A DNA stretch of 64,000 nt, taken from contig CM038052.1 in the NCBI GenBank assembly GCA_021397845.1, forward strand, positions 136,343,854 to 136,407,853, written 5' to 3'. Below the pieces are notes generated by a model. That model was not told where the DNA came from and did not search any database. It saw only the letters and a list, made by a program, of their open reading frames with translations. This DNA comes from Areca catechu. Lineage: Eukaryota > Streptophyta > Magnoliopsida > Arecales > Arecaceae. Below, piece by piece: positions 23,470 through 35,673 of this stretch. The translations under genes were made by a program, and so were the position numbers. How positions within the stretch are numbered: the first letter of the stretch is position 1; the number at the start of each line of letters is the position of its first letter.

Positions 23470-24952
23470 ATTAGTTTATGAATTAATAACTTAACCAAAA
23501 GACTTGGACTTTAGTCTAAAGATTTCTCCCACTAATTTTTTTCAGATTGGTAGCCTCTAACTCCAATCCGTTAAAACACTTTTTCAACTGGATACTGAAA
23601 TCCAATAGGCCTCGCATGAGCCCGACTATGGCCAGCTCACCCATACGAGCCTAAAGGTAGGTTCGTAAACCAATTGTTTCCCTAAACAATTTTCAGTATT
23701 TTATTTTGCCCCAGAGAGCACCCCAATCGGCCTAAGGGCCTCCTATTGTGGGTCTCTGGTAAGGTCCAACCATTAAAATGACAAATCCAATGCTTCCAGC
23801 TAACTAAAGACCAAGCCCGACTATGGCCGGCCCACCTGGTCCCGTTAAGGAGGTTGCACTCATCGATTAGATAGAAATTCCAGTCGCCGGATGTACACCC
23901 GTTCTATGGAACTGCCGATGCACACCAAGCTAGTGGACACATTTCTATCCAACTTAATGGGAGGCTAAGACACTATCAACTCCTTGACTTAGTCTTTTTA
24001 AGGACCTAATAATTTTAGAGGATTTTTTTTAGTTATGACAGAAGAAAAAGACAAGGACATGGATCATCCTCCCACTGAATCAATCAGATTCCAAGAGGGT
24101 TGAAATAAATCAACAAATGATCCATGGGCACCTATAGATCAGTCAGACCGATCAACCTGGGTGACATGGGTTAACTCAAGTCATTGAGCTTTTCCAATCA
24201 GTTCTAGTCGACTCGACTAGCCAGGTAGGTGAGATCATGGGTGAGTATCCACCATTAACCATCTTTTCTAGACACCAACCAAGTTGGCCAGGAAAGAGGT
24301 AGCCTCATACAGCCATGATCATAATGCCAAACCTACCTCGACACCAGTCGGTTTACTAGACTCGATCAGACTAGCCTAAAGACTCGGGCATCCACTAAGC
24401 CACTAATTGGATCCATTTTAGATGAACGGATCAACTAATCTAACTATTAGATAGTTCTAAAGAAGGACCTTAAACAACTTTTGTTTAATCTTCTTATTAT
24501 CCGGTTCAACTAAATTTAGGTCTAACCCAGTTATGGACCCAACTAGTCAGCTAACCCAATTAACCCAAAATGGCTTATGTAAATTTGATTAGATTTCATA
24601 AACCTAAATTTTTTTTTTTAATAAGCCAAACACTTAATTAAAATATTTTTTAATTAAGTCTTTATGTGAAACATTTTTTTTTACATAACAAATCATGCAT
24701 CAAAATATTTTACAAATATTTTATAAAACATGCCTAAAACATGTATCTCCAAATTAAAATAATTTTTAATTTTTAATATTCTTTAAGGATCCTTCTGAAG
24801 AGGCCAACACAGACGATCCGCATCGTGTCAAAGACACATGGTCATGGTGAAGGTCTAAACTAGGTTCCAAAAAGAAATCTGGATACATATTAAGATTAAA
24901 CAATTTTTAATCTATAAACATGCATACTAGATTAGATTACAAATGTAACCTG
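23470..24952 (-). other. untranslated leader of Angela-A
   Basis: About 1.5 kb of non-coding sequence between PBS and gag. A GCCCGACTATGGCC block occurs twice (about 23620 and 23815), and AT-rich runs lie near 24600-24780. Members of this family have long structured leaders. Confidence 0.7.
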
Positions 24953-24964
24953 GCTCTGATACCA
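24953..24964 (-). promoter_or_regulatory. primer-binding site (Angela-A)
   Basis: TGGTATCAGAGC on the minus strand, 1 bp from the 5' LTR. Confidence 0.9.
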
Positions 24965-24965
24965 C

Positions 24966-27328
24966 TGAAAGGGAAACTAAGCAGGTGGTTTGACAAGATC
25001 CTACACTAGGCATGCAAACATCTGCGGGAGCAGAATGGATTTTAAAACATTTTTTAAAATTCGTGTAGCGAAAATCTGCACCGCCAGGAACTAATCTAAA
25101 TCTAGTTGCATTTAGGCATGTATGATCATATAAAATATTTGCAAAATATTAAACAATTAAGTCTATCCATGCATGATTAAAAAAATAATTTTCCATACCT
25201 TTATTCCGCCTAGAATAACTCTGGAATAAACCAGGAATAGACTGGAATAACTAGAATAAAGTTATTCCAGTCGTCTTCCTCCTTGGAACTCTGTTTTTGG
25301 CTTGCAAAATGTCATCAGAACACCTCCTTCCGGACCTCCGTTTGCTCCCAAATTTGAGCAGCGGCAACTTGGACAAGTCTACTTCGATTTTCCACCGATA
25401 ACTGCAACCAAATATAAGCCAAAAAATTATAATAAATCACCAAAGTCTGCTTCCAGATTGCTGCAGCAGAATTAGGTAGCAGACTTTGGCCTTCGTTATG
25501 GAGCAGCTGGGGCGATCACGGTCCGCGTAGCTTGCTCCTAGGAGTAGAAGGATACTCACTCTAGAGGGGAGACACGCCCGGGGCTCTTGGATCCTTCTCC
25601 ACGCGCGGTGCTAGCCACTGGAAGAAAGTTTCACGGTCACAGAAATTTCTGCTACAGGGTAGAACTTTGAGCACTTGAAACAAGGGATTTAAAGCCTTGT
25701 TTCTCTCCCTCACAAGCTCCTAAATCCAGCCCCAAAGCTCTCCACTTGAGTCTCTCAAAGAAGAAGAATGCCTAGAGATTTTTATTGATTTCCCTTGGAT
25801 CTCACATGGTGGATCAAAACTTCTCACGCTGAAACAAGGGTGCTGTTGTTTAAATAGGACAGCAATGGGAGAGGGAGGTGGAGAGGCTGGGAGCGGAAGA
25901 GACGGACACTGCCATTAACCCAATTAATCAAGCTATTAATAGGGATTAATCCAGCATTTAAATCAGGAATAAAGTGCTATCGGTGGAGGGAGGAGAAGAG
26001 ACACCAGGGAAAACAAGGTTCGGTCGTTTGGCCTTCCAAACGTTTGCACTTCCTCTCCATTCAAATGACCATGTAAAACGGTCCATGGAGTAGAAAATTC
26101 AACATGGAAAAACTGTGTAAACCGGTCCACCGGTTCAAATAACCGGTCCAAGCAAAAAATGGTTCAAACCGTTGGTTCAGTCCAATTGAACTGGTCCGAG
26201 TCCAATAAAATTGGTTCAATTGGTTCACAACCAATTAGAGGCCGAAACGAACTCCGAATCAGTTCAAAACTGATTCAGAAAAATCCTGGCACAGTGCTGG
26301 TCAGCCCGGAACAATTTTCGGTTGACATAGATAAGGGCAAGATGGGGAAAAGAGTGCTCAAAAATACTGTGACCATAAAATCGAGACGATTCCCAATCGT
26401 AATCGGTATCCGGATCAGAGAGTTATCCTTTGTGGCGTGTGACCTCATAGGTTCGAACCTAAACGGTAGCACTAGAATAATTTTAGTACCAGCACAGGAT
26501 ACCATCTCGCAATGGATCCCAGCATCCGGATAGGTCGAAGATGCGGGAGCAAACTATCGAACCTCTGGCATATGGTTTCCGTATAATTCATCCTTTTGAC
26601 CTCAAATGCTCAAGACGACTGAGATTGGGCTGCCAACCCAGACTGAGTCAGTCGACTACGTGTCTCAACCTCGCAAGCCTAGTGACTCTTCACTAGGACT
26701 ACCCCGGCCGAGGATTTGCTAAATTGAGATACTGCAAGACATTCAATTCAAATTGTTTGGACAGGTCAATGCCATCTTGGTCCATCACTGCTCCACAAGT
26801 ACTTGCCTGTACCCAGAAACCTTCCATCACCAGATTAAAAATCCGAGTAGTCCGGCACCAAAGCACAGGGAGTTGCTTGCAAGCTACCGTGATGACCTCA
26901 GGTCAGAGGGACACATATACCCATATCCAATCGTGAGAATCCCTTTGGCAGAAAGGAGCTGCACGGAGTCACGTTCAATAAGATATCACATATCCCACTT
27001 GTAGATCACATCAGTGTCACCACACTCATTTGGTCAAGAGGACAACCAAACGATGTGAACTACAATAACTTATACTTGATATATTGCCATCTAGTACAAT
27101 ATATCCTTTGATTGTGAACAGAGTTTAAGGACCACTCGATACATCCTCTCTATATCGAAGTCAGTGTAGTCCTAAGGACTTCATCACATGGAAAGAGTTC
27201 ATTTCAGGAAAATTAAGTATATGATGAGCTACCAAAAAATAATATTTTATTAATTCATAAACGGAATACAATACTGAGCACAACCATCTACAACCCAGAC
27301 GATTGGCTTTGGGACACAATTCCCAACA
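24966..27328 (-). repeat. 5' LTR of Angela-A
   Basis: 2363 bp, TGAAAGGGAAAC to ATTCCCAACA; candidate TATTTAAA promoter element at 25849-25856 on the minus strand. Confidence 0.95.
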
Positions 27329-28377
27329 AGGTGTGCTACGGGGCATATCAGGCATATCAGGTACTTAAACATCTGGAAATGAAGTACCAAAGTCTATCTG
27401 GACTGGAGACCCTAGCTGTGGCTATGACTCTATAATTTGCATTGAAGTGCCTTCACTAGTCTCCATTTCAGCTTGCTTTTGAATTTCCTCTATTTCTTTA
27501 ACTATTAAAGCATCAGACTTCTTTCTCCAAGTTCCTTCAGATAATAAATACCCATCCTTTGAAGAGTTTTGGCTATATAAGTATCGGTATGAAGGAGGGT
27601 CTTGCTATCTTCTCCTGGTAAGTCAATGTTAGCACCTTGGAAGAAAAGTGTGAGGACCATACCATAAGGCAGACATGCTTTAACTTTTCTCACTTCCTCT
27701 TTCATCTGACTTAACATGATAGCAGGCATGTTAATCTTGTCACCATTAATTAGAAGCTCCATGAAGCAGAGATCCCGCTCACTTACCCAATCAAAGCGGC
27801 TAGTTCTGGGTAAAAATATCCTACTGATAAAACTATGAAGAATTCTCATTTCAATTGACAATGTGCTGACCTTGAGAATTACAATTTCATCTACTTCAGT
27901 CCTTTCCAGTACTGTTTGCAAAGCTTTAGTTCTGTCTTTTAGGACCAAGTACTTAGTGCCCTCAAATGGCATTTCTAAAATATTACCAAGGATTTTTGCA
28001 GATATAATAATTCTTTTTCCCTTAACAGATGATTCAATAAAGTTCTCTCCAAGCCTCATATTTTCATAGAAAGTTCTAACTAGGTTTGCATAAATTTTAA
28101 CATCCAAGGAACACATATTTCTCCACCCTTGATTCTCAATGAAATCTCTAATGACAAAACCTATTTCCTTTAAGTATTCGAACAAAATCCTTCTTCCAGT
28201 AGTAATAAGTCTCATACCTAAGAAAATCTGGTGGCTTGGAGAAACCGGGCTTGGCTCTTCCTCAGACTGTGGTGGAATTCGGGAAGCACTGTCTTCTCAG
28301 AACTTTGTTCTCCTTTCTTGTGGAGTAGCTTCTGTATCCCATCTTGATTTCTTCTCAACTGCCCTCTTTGGTGCCAT
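27329..28377 (-). pseudogene. SIRE env-position ORF, N-terminal part (plant-transposon-protein-like domain)
   Basis: The likely start is ATG at 28377-28375 (MAPKRAVEKKSRWDTEATP). An in-frame TGA at about codon 27 (28297-28299) precedes the long open stretch 28215-27505 (236 aa). The long stretch contains NILEMPFEGTKYLV, SRFDWVSERDLCFMELLING and VLTLFFQGANIDLPGEDSK, which look like the domain annotated as 'putative plant transposon protein'. A frameshift near 27520 leads into KEIEEIQKQAEMETSEG, then Angela-A interrupts at 27328. The remainder is at 16394-17127. Function unknown. Confidence 0.65.
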
Positions 28378-29040
28378 TGCAAAAGTACACTTGAGTTCCG
28401 AAGTGATTTTTGGAAGTAGGAAGTATTTGGAAGGTTTCTTGGAGGGAAGGAGAGTAAGGTTTAGGAATAGAAATGGGAAAGAAATACCCTACGGCTCGAA
28501 CTAAAAAGAGACGGCTTGACATCCGAGCCGGCTCGACCAATAGGTCATCTGCTCGAGTCGGCTCGAGCAGAGGGAGCACAAAAAGTGATTTTTGGATTTC
28601 AATCAAAGCTCTTCTAATTACAATATTTGGGATTAGGAGGTCACCTAGATAATTTATCCTTAAGATTATGGGAGCACAAAAAGTGATTTTTGGATTTCAA
28701 TCAAAGCTCTTCTAATCACAATATTTATGATTAGGAGGTCACCTAGATAATTTGTCCTTAAGATTATGGGAGTGTTTCTAAAGTGGGTCACATAATCGTA
28801 GTTCACTTCTAATCATTGCAAATCTATCAAAATTCAAAGGTTTAGTAAAAATATCAGCAAGATGGTTTTCAGTTGGCATGAATTCAAGTACAAAATCATC
28901 ATTCAATACATGATCTCTTATAAAGTGTGCCTAATTTCAATATGTTTAGTTCTTGAATGCTGAACAGAATTTTTTGTCAAATTAATTGCACTTGTGTTAT
29001 CACATTTGATTGGATTTTTAGATTGTGTAATACCAAAGTT
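28378..29040 (-). other. spacer between SIRE RNase H and the env-position ORF
   Basis: Contains GAGCCGGCTCGA and GAGTCGGCTCGAGC at about 28532-28568, the same 10-mer theme as the SIRE LTR, and a 98-bp tandem duplication. The right end (28790-29040) is decayed C-terminal RNase H sequence. Confidence 0.5.
28572..28767 (-). repeat. 98-bp tandem duplication in the SIRE spacer
   Basis: GGGAGCACAAAAAGTGATTT starts both units (28572 and 28670), and both end CCTTAAGATTAT. Only a handful of substitutions separate them. Confidence 0.9.
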
Positions 29041-29424
29041 TTATAGTTGTTGTTTAATCCACAACACTTGAGCACAACAACTACCAGTAGCAATGTACTC
29101 TATCTCAGTAGTGGACAATGCTACAGAGTTTTGCTTCTTACAGTACCAAATTAAATTCAACCCTAGAAATTGGCATGTACCACTAGTGCTCTTTCTATCA
29201 ATTTTGCAACCAGCATAATCAGCATTAAGAAAACCAATTAAATTTAAAGATAATTTTTTAGAATACCAAAGACCTAAATTACTTATATCTTTCAAATATT
29301 TGAAAGTTCTTTTAACAGCAAGCATATGTGGTTCTTTAGGATTACGTTGAAATCTAGCACATACACATACACTGTACAAGATATCAGGTCTACTGGTTGT
29401 AAGATATAGTAAGGATCCGATCAT
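29041..29424 (-). pseudogene. SIRE RNase H
   Basis: 127 aa with MIGSLLYLTTSRPDILYSVC, ADYAGCKIDRKSTSGTCQFL and NSVALSTTEIEYIA, the copia RNase H core. It is offset by a frameshift from RT (overlap at 29421-29424) and ends at a stop after WIKQQL. The normal C-terminal HIDIRHHFIR-type region lies further left but is broken. Confidence 0.85.
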
Positions 29425-30452
29425 ACCTCTATATAGCTTTTGATCAACATTGGATCCATTTTCATCTTTGTCAGCCTGCAGGTAGTGCTCATGGGTGTGC
29501 TAGCCTTTTTGCTTATTTCCATTTCAAACTTCTTGATTATCTCCTTGATATATTTGGATTGGCTTATAAAGATTCCTTCCTTTATTTGTTTGACTTGTAG
29601 TCCAAGGAAGTAGTTAAGTTCACCCATAAGGCTTAATTCAAACTCACCCTGCATCAACTCAGCAAATTCTCCATAAAGGTTTTCATTAGTTGTGCCAAAT
29701 ATAATGTCATCATTGTAGATTTGTATAACTAGCATATCATTCTTTTTGTTTTTCATAAAAAGAGTTGTGTCAACATTTCCTCTTTTGAAATCATTTTCAT
29801 GTAAAAACTTGCTTAGTCTTTCATACCAGGCCTTAGGTGGTTGATTCAAACCATATAAAGCTTTGTTCAATTTAAACACATGATTTGGAAAAGCATGATT
29901 TTCAAAACCTGATGGCTGTTCTACAAAAACTTGTTTAGAAATAAATCCATTTAGAAAAGTACTTTTGACATCCATTTGAAAGAGTTTAAAGTTCATGTAG
30001 CAAGCAAATGCAAGAAGTAGTCTAATGGCTTCTAGTCTTGCTATGGGAGCATATGTTTCATCAAAATCAATGCCCTCCTCTTGATTGTACCCTTTTGCTA
30101 CCAACCTTGCCTTATTTCTTATAATCGTACCATTCTCATCTAGTTTGCTCCTATAGACCCATTTGATTCCTATGATTGAGTGGTCTGTAGGTCTATTAAC
30201 TAGTGTCCAAACATTATTCCTTTCAAACTGGTTTAATTCATCATGCGTGGCCATCATCCAGTTATGATCAATTTCAGCCTCTTTTAAACTATGTAGTTCA
30301 ATTTGTGAGACAAATGCTAGGTAGTCATGTGCATCTCTATGTGCTGATTTAGTCCTAACACCATGAAAAGGATCACCGATAATTAAATCTTTGGGATGTA
30401 AAGTTACATACCTCCATTCCTTTGTTAAATCAGTATGATCCTTGCTTACCAT
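29421..30452 (-). pseudogene. SIRE reverse transcriptase
   Basis: 343 aa with KARLVAKGYNQEEGIDFDET, LFQMDVKSTFLNGFISKQVF, VEQPSGFE and the active-site block IQIYNDDIIFGTTN. The catalytic motif, normally YVDD, is YNDD here; the two Asp remain. WYERLSKFLHENDF and LMGELNYFLGLQVKQ follow. The N-terminal start is arbitrary because the polyprotein is broken upstream near 30452-30530. Confidence 0.85.
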
Positions 30453-30529
30453 TTTATTTCCATTTTGCGTTGGCTTGTCTTGAATGCTTAGATCTTCTAT
30501 TTTCTTTTATAGTGTACCTGCATCATTAT

Positions 30530-31350
30530 CTATGCACTCAACTTTTCTGATGGTGAGGGGTTAGCTTCATCAAAAACAATATGAATTGACTCTTCTACAG
30601 TAAGAGTCCTTTTATAAAACACTCTATATGCTTTGCTTTGTAGTGAGTAACTAAAGAATATAGATTCATCAGATTTTGCATCAAACTTTTCTAGGTTATC
30701 TTTACCATTGTTCAACACAAAGCATTTACACCCAAAAACATGAAAGTAGTTAATATTCGGTTTTCTTTTATTCCAAAGCTCATAGGGGGTTTTCGTTGAA
30801 ATTGGTCGAATTAAAACTCAATTTAATATGTAACAAGCAGTGTTCACCGCTTCTATCCAAAAGTATCTTGGAAGATTACCTTCACACAACATGGTTCGAG
30901 CCATTTCTTCCAATGTTTTGTTCTTTCTCTCTACAACACCATTTTGTTATGGTGTTCTAGGAGCGGAGAAGTTGTGATCAATGCCGTGCTCAGTGCAATA
31001 TTCATCAAAAAATTGATTTTGAAATTCAGTTCCATGATCACTTCTTATAGAGATAACGGAAAGATTTTTCTCATTTGAAACTTTCTTATAAAATTTTCGA
31101 AATACATCAAAAGTTTCATCCTTATGTGCAATAAATAATACCCATGTGAATCTAAAAAAGTCATCTACAATCACAATGCCATATTTCATACCTCCTAGGC
31201 TTGTGGTCCTAGTTGATCCAAATAAGTCCATGTGAAGTAGCTCAAGGGATCTAGTTGTTGAAATAACATTTTTTGATTTAAAACATCCCCTAGTTTGTTT
31301 GCCTAATTAACAAGCATCACATATATAATCAAGAGATCAACTTTAAAATG
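30530..31350 (-). pseudogene. SIRE integrase
   Basis: 31231-30947 carries MDLFGSTRTTSLGGMKYGIV (first Asp), FRFTWVLFIAHKDE, IRSDHGTEFQN (second Asp) and HNFSAPRTP. After an in-frame TAA the next codons give QNGVVERKN with the third catalytic residue Glu. The C-terminal block 30718-30530 (FFSYSLQSKAYRVFYKRTLTVEESIHIVFDE) is the usual post-integrase region. Stops and a frameshift disable it. Confidence 0.85.
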
Positions 31351-31877
31351 TGGCAAACCTTTAACTAGATTCTTTGAGATTAATTTGGCAATTGTATGCA
31401 TGCTAGCATGATCTAATCATCTATGCCATAATAAACACGACTACTTGGTCTTAGCATTCATTGCTACTAGACCGGAACTACTTGTCATAGCTAGATCATT
31501 TAGATCTACCACATAGATATTTCCAAGACTATAACCAATGAATTTATTGCTAGAATCAAGAAAGTTAGTTACTATACACATAGATAATTTAAAAATAACC
31601 TAGAATCCTTTATCACAAAGTTGACTAATACTCAATAAAATATGTTTTAATTTATCTACTAGCAGTACATCTTCAATAAAAGTATAGGGGGTTATTTTAA
31701 TCTTATCAATTCCGATTATTTTTTTCTTGGCATTATCTCCAAAAGTAACTAATCCTCCTTCTTTCATTTGTAGGGTGATGAACTAATCTTTATCACCCGT
31801 CAAATGCCTTGAACAGCCACTATCATGATATCATCTTTTCTTTAATTTGTGGGCTGCAAGACAGTCCTACAAAATAG
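31351..31877 (-). pseudogene. SIRE protease and GAG-pre-integrase region
   Basis: The minus strand at 31817-31825 encodes the aspartic protease triad Asp-Ser-Gly in YHDSGCSRHLTGD. Leftward, FGDNAKKKIIGIDKIK and a decayed LWHRxLDHASMHTIAKLISK zinc-binding region (about 31360-31440) follow. It is in a different frame from gag, so a frameshift lies near 31826-31878. Confidence 0.75.
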
Positions 31878-33758
31878 TCAAGGAGTGATTTTTGGTATCC
31901 AAGCTAACTTGGATTCTTTCGGGTTAGCAAAATTGGTTTCCTTTGGAACCCAAATGGTTCTATATTTCAATGCAACAATCATGGAATTTTTCAAAGAATT
32001 GCATTGATAAGAATTATGTCCAAATCTATGACATGCATAACAAATGATTTTGTCATTTTTGAATGATGCATGCTTCGAAGCTTTAAAAGATGCAGAAATA
32101 GAAAAATTTAGTTTGAAAGATTTTTGAATAGAATCATTTGGAACATACTTCAAGCCATTTGAAATAGATCTCGATGGAAAAGCTTTTTGAAATTTTGCAT
32201 TTGAAGCTGAAGCTTTTGAAGATACAAATTTTGTAGCTGAAATTCCTTTAAAATTTAAGGCATTAAATCCAATTCCATCTTTACTTTTTGAATCTTTTTG
32301 TTCTTTCAAAATTAGCTCAAGCTTGTTAGAACTCAAAGTAAGTTTTTCTGCTAAAGGCTTAAGCTTTTCAACCTCCTTTTTCAAATCAACATTTTCAGCA
32401 ACTAAGATTTTGTTTGTCTCATTCAAAGCATTTTTCTCATTATTCAAAACAATAAAATTTTCAGAAGAGATATTAAGTTCTTTTTGCAAAATGTTATTCT
32501 TTTCAGAAATCTCATCATTGTGTTTTAATAAAACATCATTTTGTTTCTTCAATGATTAAATTTTAACCCCAGCTTTCTAGAATTCAATAAGTAAATCATG
32601 AAATGCAGAATTCAATTCATCATATATAAATTCAGTTTGAAGCTCAGGGGATGATACCTCATTTTCAAAACCTATCAGACATAAGTTCATAGATTTTGTG
32701 GTCTCTTCTTCTTCAGTAGATGAGGATGCTTTGCTGTTGCTCCACATCACTACGATAGCTTTCTTTTTCTTTTTCTTAAGACCATTCTTCAATAAAGGAC
32801 AATCTAGTCGAACGTGCCCTGGTTTTTTGCATTCATAGCAAGTGGGCACTTCTTTTTCTTTTTCCTTTTCCTTGTCCTTCTCTTTATTGAGCTTTTTGTT
32901 CTAGTGGAATTTTCTTAAATGTCTTCCTTTTCTTCTTCCCAAGAACCTTCTGAATTTCCTAACGACCATGGCAACATCTTCGTCTTCCATGTCGCTTTCA
33001 GTAGAGGAGCATTCTTCTTCTAATTCTTCATCCTTTCTAGAATCTATAGCAGCTTTGAAGGCAATAGATTTATTTTTCTTTTGATCATCTTCAGTTCGGT
33101 GCTGTATTGTCAGTTCATGTGTGATGAGAGATCCTAGTAGTTCATCCCACAGTAAGGTGTTCAAATCTTTTGCTTTCTAGATGGCTGTAACTTTCAGATC
33201 CTACTTGTTTGAAAGAGATCTAAGAATCTTTTGTATAAGATTTGCATTAGAATATACCCTGCCAAGACTTTTTAAGCCATTAATAATTTCAGTGAAATAT
33301 GAAAACATGGTAGAGATTATTTCATTAGGTTCAATTTTGAATAATTCGTAACTATGCACAAGAAGATTAATTTTAGAAGACTTCACTTGAGACATTCCTT
33401 CATAGGTCACCTTGAGTTTATCCCAAATTTCCTTTGCATAGGAGCAAATAGAAATTTGATTAAACTCATTACTATCCAAAGCATAGTACAAAAGATTCAT
33501 TGCTTTGGCATTTAACTCACCCATCTTTATGTCATGTTCGTCCCAATCCTCTTTAGGTTTTGGAATGTCCATTCCATTAATTTTAATCATGGAGATGTAA
33601 GGACCCTTTAGAATGACCTTCCATAACTGAAAATCAACTACTTGAACATAAATTTTCATTTTAGCTTTCCAGTATGCATAATTTGTGCTAGTAAAGAGTG
33701 GAGGTCTATTGGTTGATTGGCCTTCCGCCACAGATGTACTCATTGGATGAGCCATCAA
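31878..33758 (-). pseudogene. SIRE gag with two zinc knuckles
   Basis: Start at 33758 (MMAHPMSTSVAEGQSTNRPP), 29 bp from the PBS. One reading frame runs to 31878 but is broken by about five in-frame stops (for example at 33201, 32901 and 32577). Domains in order are a UBN2-like capsid region (LFTSTNYAYWKAKMKIYVQV, then YEGMSQVKSSKINLLVHSYE), an acidic segment, the knuckle CYECKKPGHVRLDC, a coiled-coil stretch (about 32552-32300) and a second knuckle-like CYACHRFGHNSYQC. The two separated knuckles and the coiled coil are typical of large SIRE Gag proteins. Confidence 0.85.
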
Positions 33759-33786
33759 TCTTTACTCTTATGTATTGAGAGACACT

Positions 33787-33798
33787 GCTCTGATACCA
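33787..33798 (-). promoter_or_regulatory. primer-binding site (SIRE)
   Basis: TGGTATCAGAGC on the minus strand, 2 bp from the 5' LTR edge at 33801. Confidence 0.9.
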
Positions 33799-33800
33799 GT

Positions 33801-34109
33801 TGTTGCCCAGGTGGCTACCCAAGAGGGGGATGAAGTGAGAATTTAAAAACATAAAGCAGATAATGTGCAATTAAAAATCCTTTGTAAGTGGTAGGTACTG
33901 TGATAAAATAATAAATTGCAGAAGCTAAGTAAGAGTAAAGAAGCACAACACAAACACATAAAATTTATATTGGTTTGGAGCAACCCAGCTCCTACATCCA
34001 CTACCCAAGATACCACTTAGGATTTTTACTATATTCACACCCGAATACAGTCGAATTATTTTGCAGGATCACAATCCAAAATCTCTACACTTTGGTTTTA
34101 GTGGGATCA
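33801..34109 (-). repeat. 5' LTR of SIRE, left piece
   Basis: TGTTGCCCAGGTGGCTACCC onward aligns with 14064-14371 of the 3' LTR. It is interrupted by gypsy-2 after GGGATCA and resumes at about 50956 with CCAAAGAAAACCC, matching the uninterrupted copy at 14373. Confidence 0.9.
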
Positions 34110-35673
34110 TAATGCGGGATGACTTTAAGATTGCTAAAAATAGTAAAAAATAGAAAACTAATTTTTTAATATTTTTTTATTATTTAATTTGTGGGCTTGA
34201 TTCCCAAAATTAAGTAAGAACTAGCATAAGGAATAGCAATACAAAGAATCATCATATTGCAGGCAAACTCATGTAAAATAATAAACTCCAGGACCCGAGA
34301 ATTGAGAAACTCTTCGATTAGGATAGCTTATCTTCATCAAGTCAAAAATTAAAAGAAGGGAAGGATGTTACCAATCAGTGATTTGAAGGACTTCCGATGA
34401 AGAGATCACACAGCACTTTGATTGGAGTCTGGATGATGAAGTTCGGTTCCCTTGATTAGATGGCTGATTTGGATGGTTCCAGATGCAAGAAAAGCCTCCT
34501 CTGGGGAGGTGAAACATCTCGGGGATCCTACAAAATGTTAAGGGTCAATCAAAATAGCAAGTAAGAAAATGAAAGGGGACTAGGTTTAGAAAGAATCAGG
34601 TTAGGGTTTAGAAGCGGGGTAGCTTGAAGCTTGATGAAGATCTCCTAGCTTGGTGGCCTAGTGCACTCCTTCTTGTATGTGTGAAGGCTTGGATGGTAGT
34701 GAGTTAGGGTGTGGAAGGATGATAGGGCAGCAAGGAATTTGGCCAAGCACAATAGTAAAAAAAAAACAAAGTAACACACAAGCTCACAAGCTCAAATAAA
34801 TTTCACCAGGGTTTTGATATCATGAATAAAAATTACTTACAAGAGGGGGAGGGATGGGGTATTTATAGAGTTTCCATGCCCTCTAACTAGGGTTACACAC
34901 TTGGGTTACAAGTCCTCTTCTATCTAGGTTAGAAAAATAAATCTTAAAATAATTAGGAGCACAAGTCCAAACTAGGTTAGGATTTGACCTAATCTTCTCC
35001 TTCTCCCTTCATGCTTTGACTATTCCACTCAAGGACACCACTTGGACTTGGTCAACACTTCAAGGATGCCTAGGAGGGTGTGTTGGGCTTCTAGGGGTAG
35101 CAAGGGGCTGGCCCAAAGGGCCATGGGTGCATGGGCTTGGGCCTCTGGAAGTTGGGGTGGCTTGGTAGCCTCGCATAGGAATATTCCATGGAATCTTACT
35201 TCTTTAGTGCTTAGGCTTGGAACCTAGGCTAGATTTCCTTGAGCTGGGATGTAGGTGGACCTCTGAAATCATGGATGCCTTGGTTTAGGAATATTCTCTG
35301 GCATCTGGAAGGGAATCTGGGCATTTGGAGGGCATTTGGAAGGAATAGGGTTTCTGGAAGCATCTTGGATCCTAGGTTGTCACACAAAATCTAATAGGCT
35401 GATGTAGTGGCCTCTGACTCCTGTGTATGGCCTAGTGAAACTCCAAAATAGGGTGACCTTCTCTTTTGTATAAAAATTAGGCTCATACTGGACTCATAAT
35501 TGATCTACAGGACTCAAAATACTGACTAGGTTTAGGGTTGAGACAAATCAACTAAGCTCAAGTTATTACAGGACTCGATCTTAATTGAATTCAAAATTTT
35601 CAAAACTTTGATACATGACTAATTAAACCATATGGGATCCAGGAATCCGTGTCTAATCCTGGTGTCCCCACCA
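34110..35673 (-). repeat. 3' LTR of gypsy-2
   Basis: 1564 bp, TAATGCGGGATGAC to GGTGTCCCCACCA. A minus TATAAATA box lies at 34860-34867. Differs from 49409-50955 at roughly one base in ten. Confidence 0.85.

Larger units (their letters stand above)
17128..27328 (-). mobile_element. Angela-A: Angela/BARE-type Ty1/copia element, full length
   Basis: 10,201 bp with perfect 5-bp TSD AGGTG (17123-17127 and 27329-27333). LTRs are 17128-19487 and 24966-27328. PBS, leader, gag, protease, integrase, RT and RNase H are all present on the minus strand. About 25 differences in the first 400 bp of the LTR pair, mostly transitions, show an older insertion than Angela-B. Coding capacity is broken by one frameshift and several nonsense codons. 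It splits the SIRE env-position ORF. Confidence 0.95.

Noticed and set aside
26159..26533. 124-aa plus-strand ORF
   Set aside because: Lies entirely inside the Angela-A 5' LTR; the equivalent region of the 3' LTR does not keep it open.
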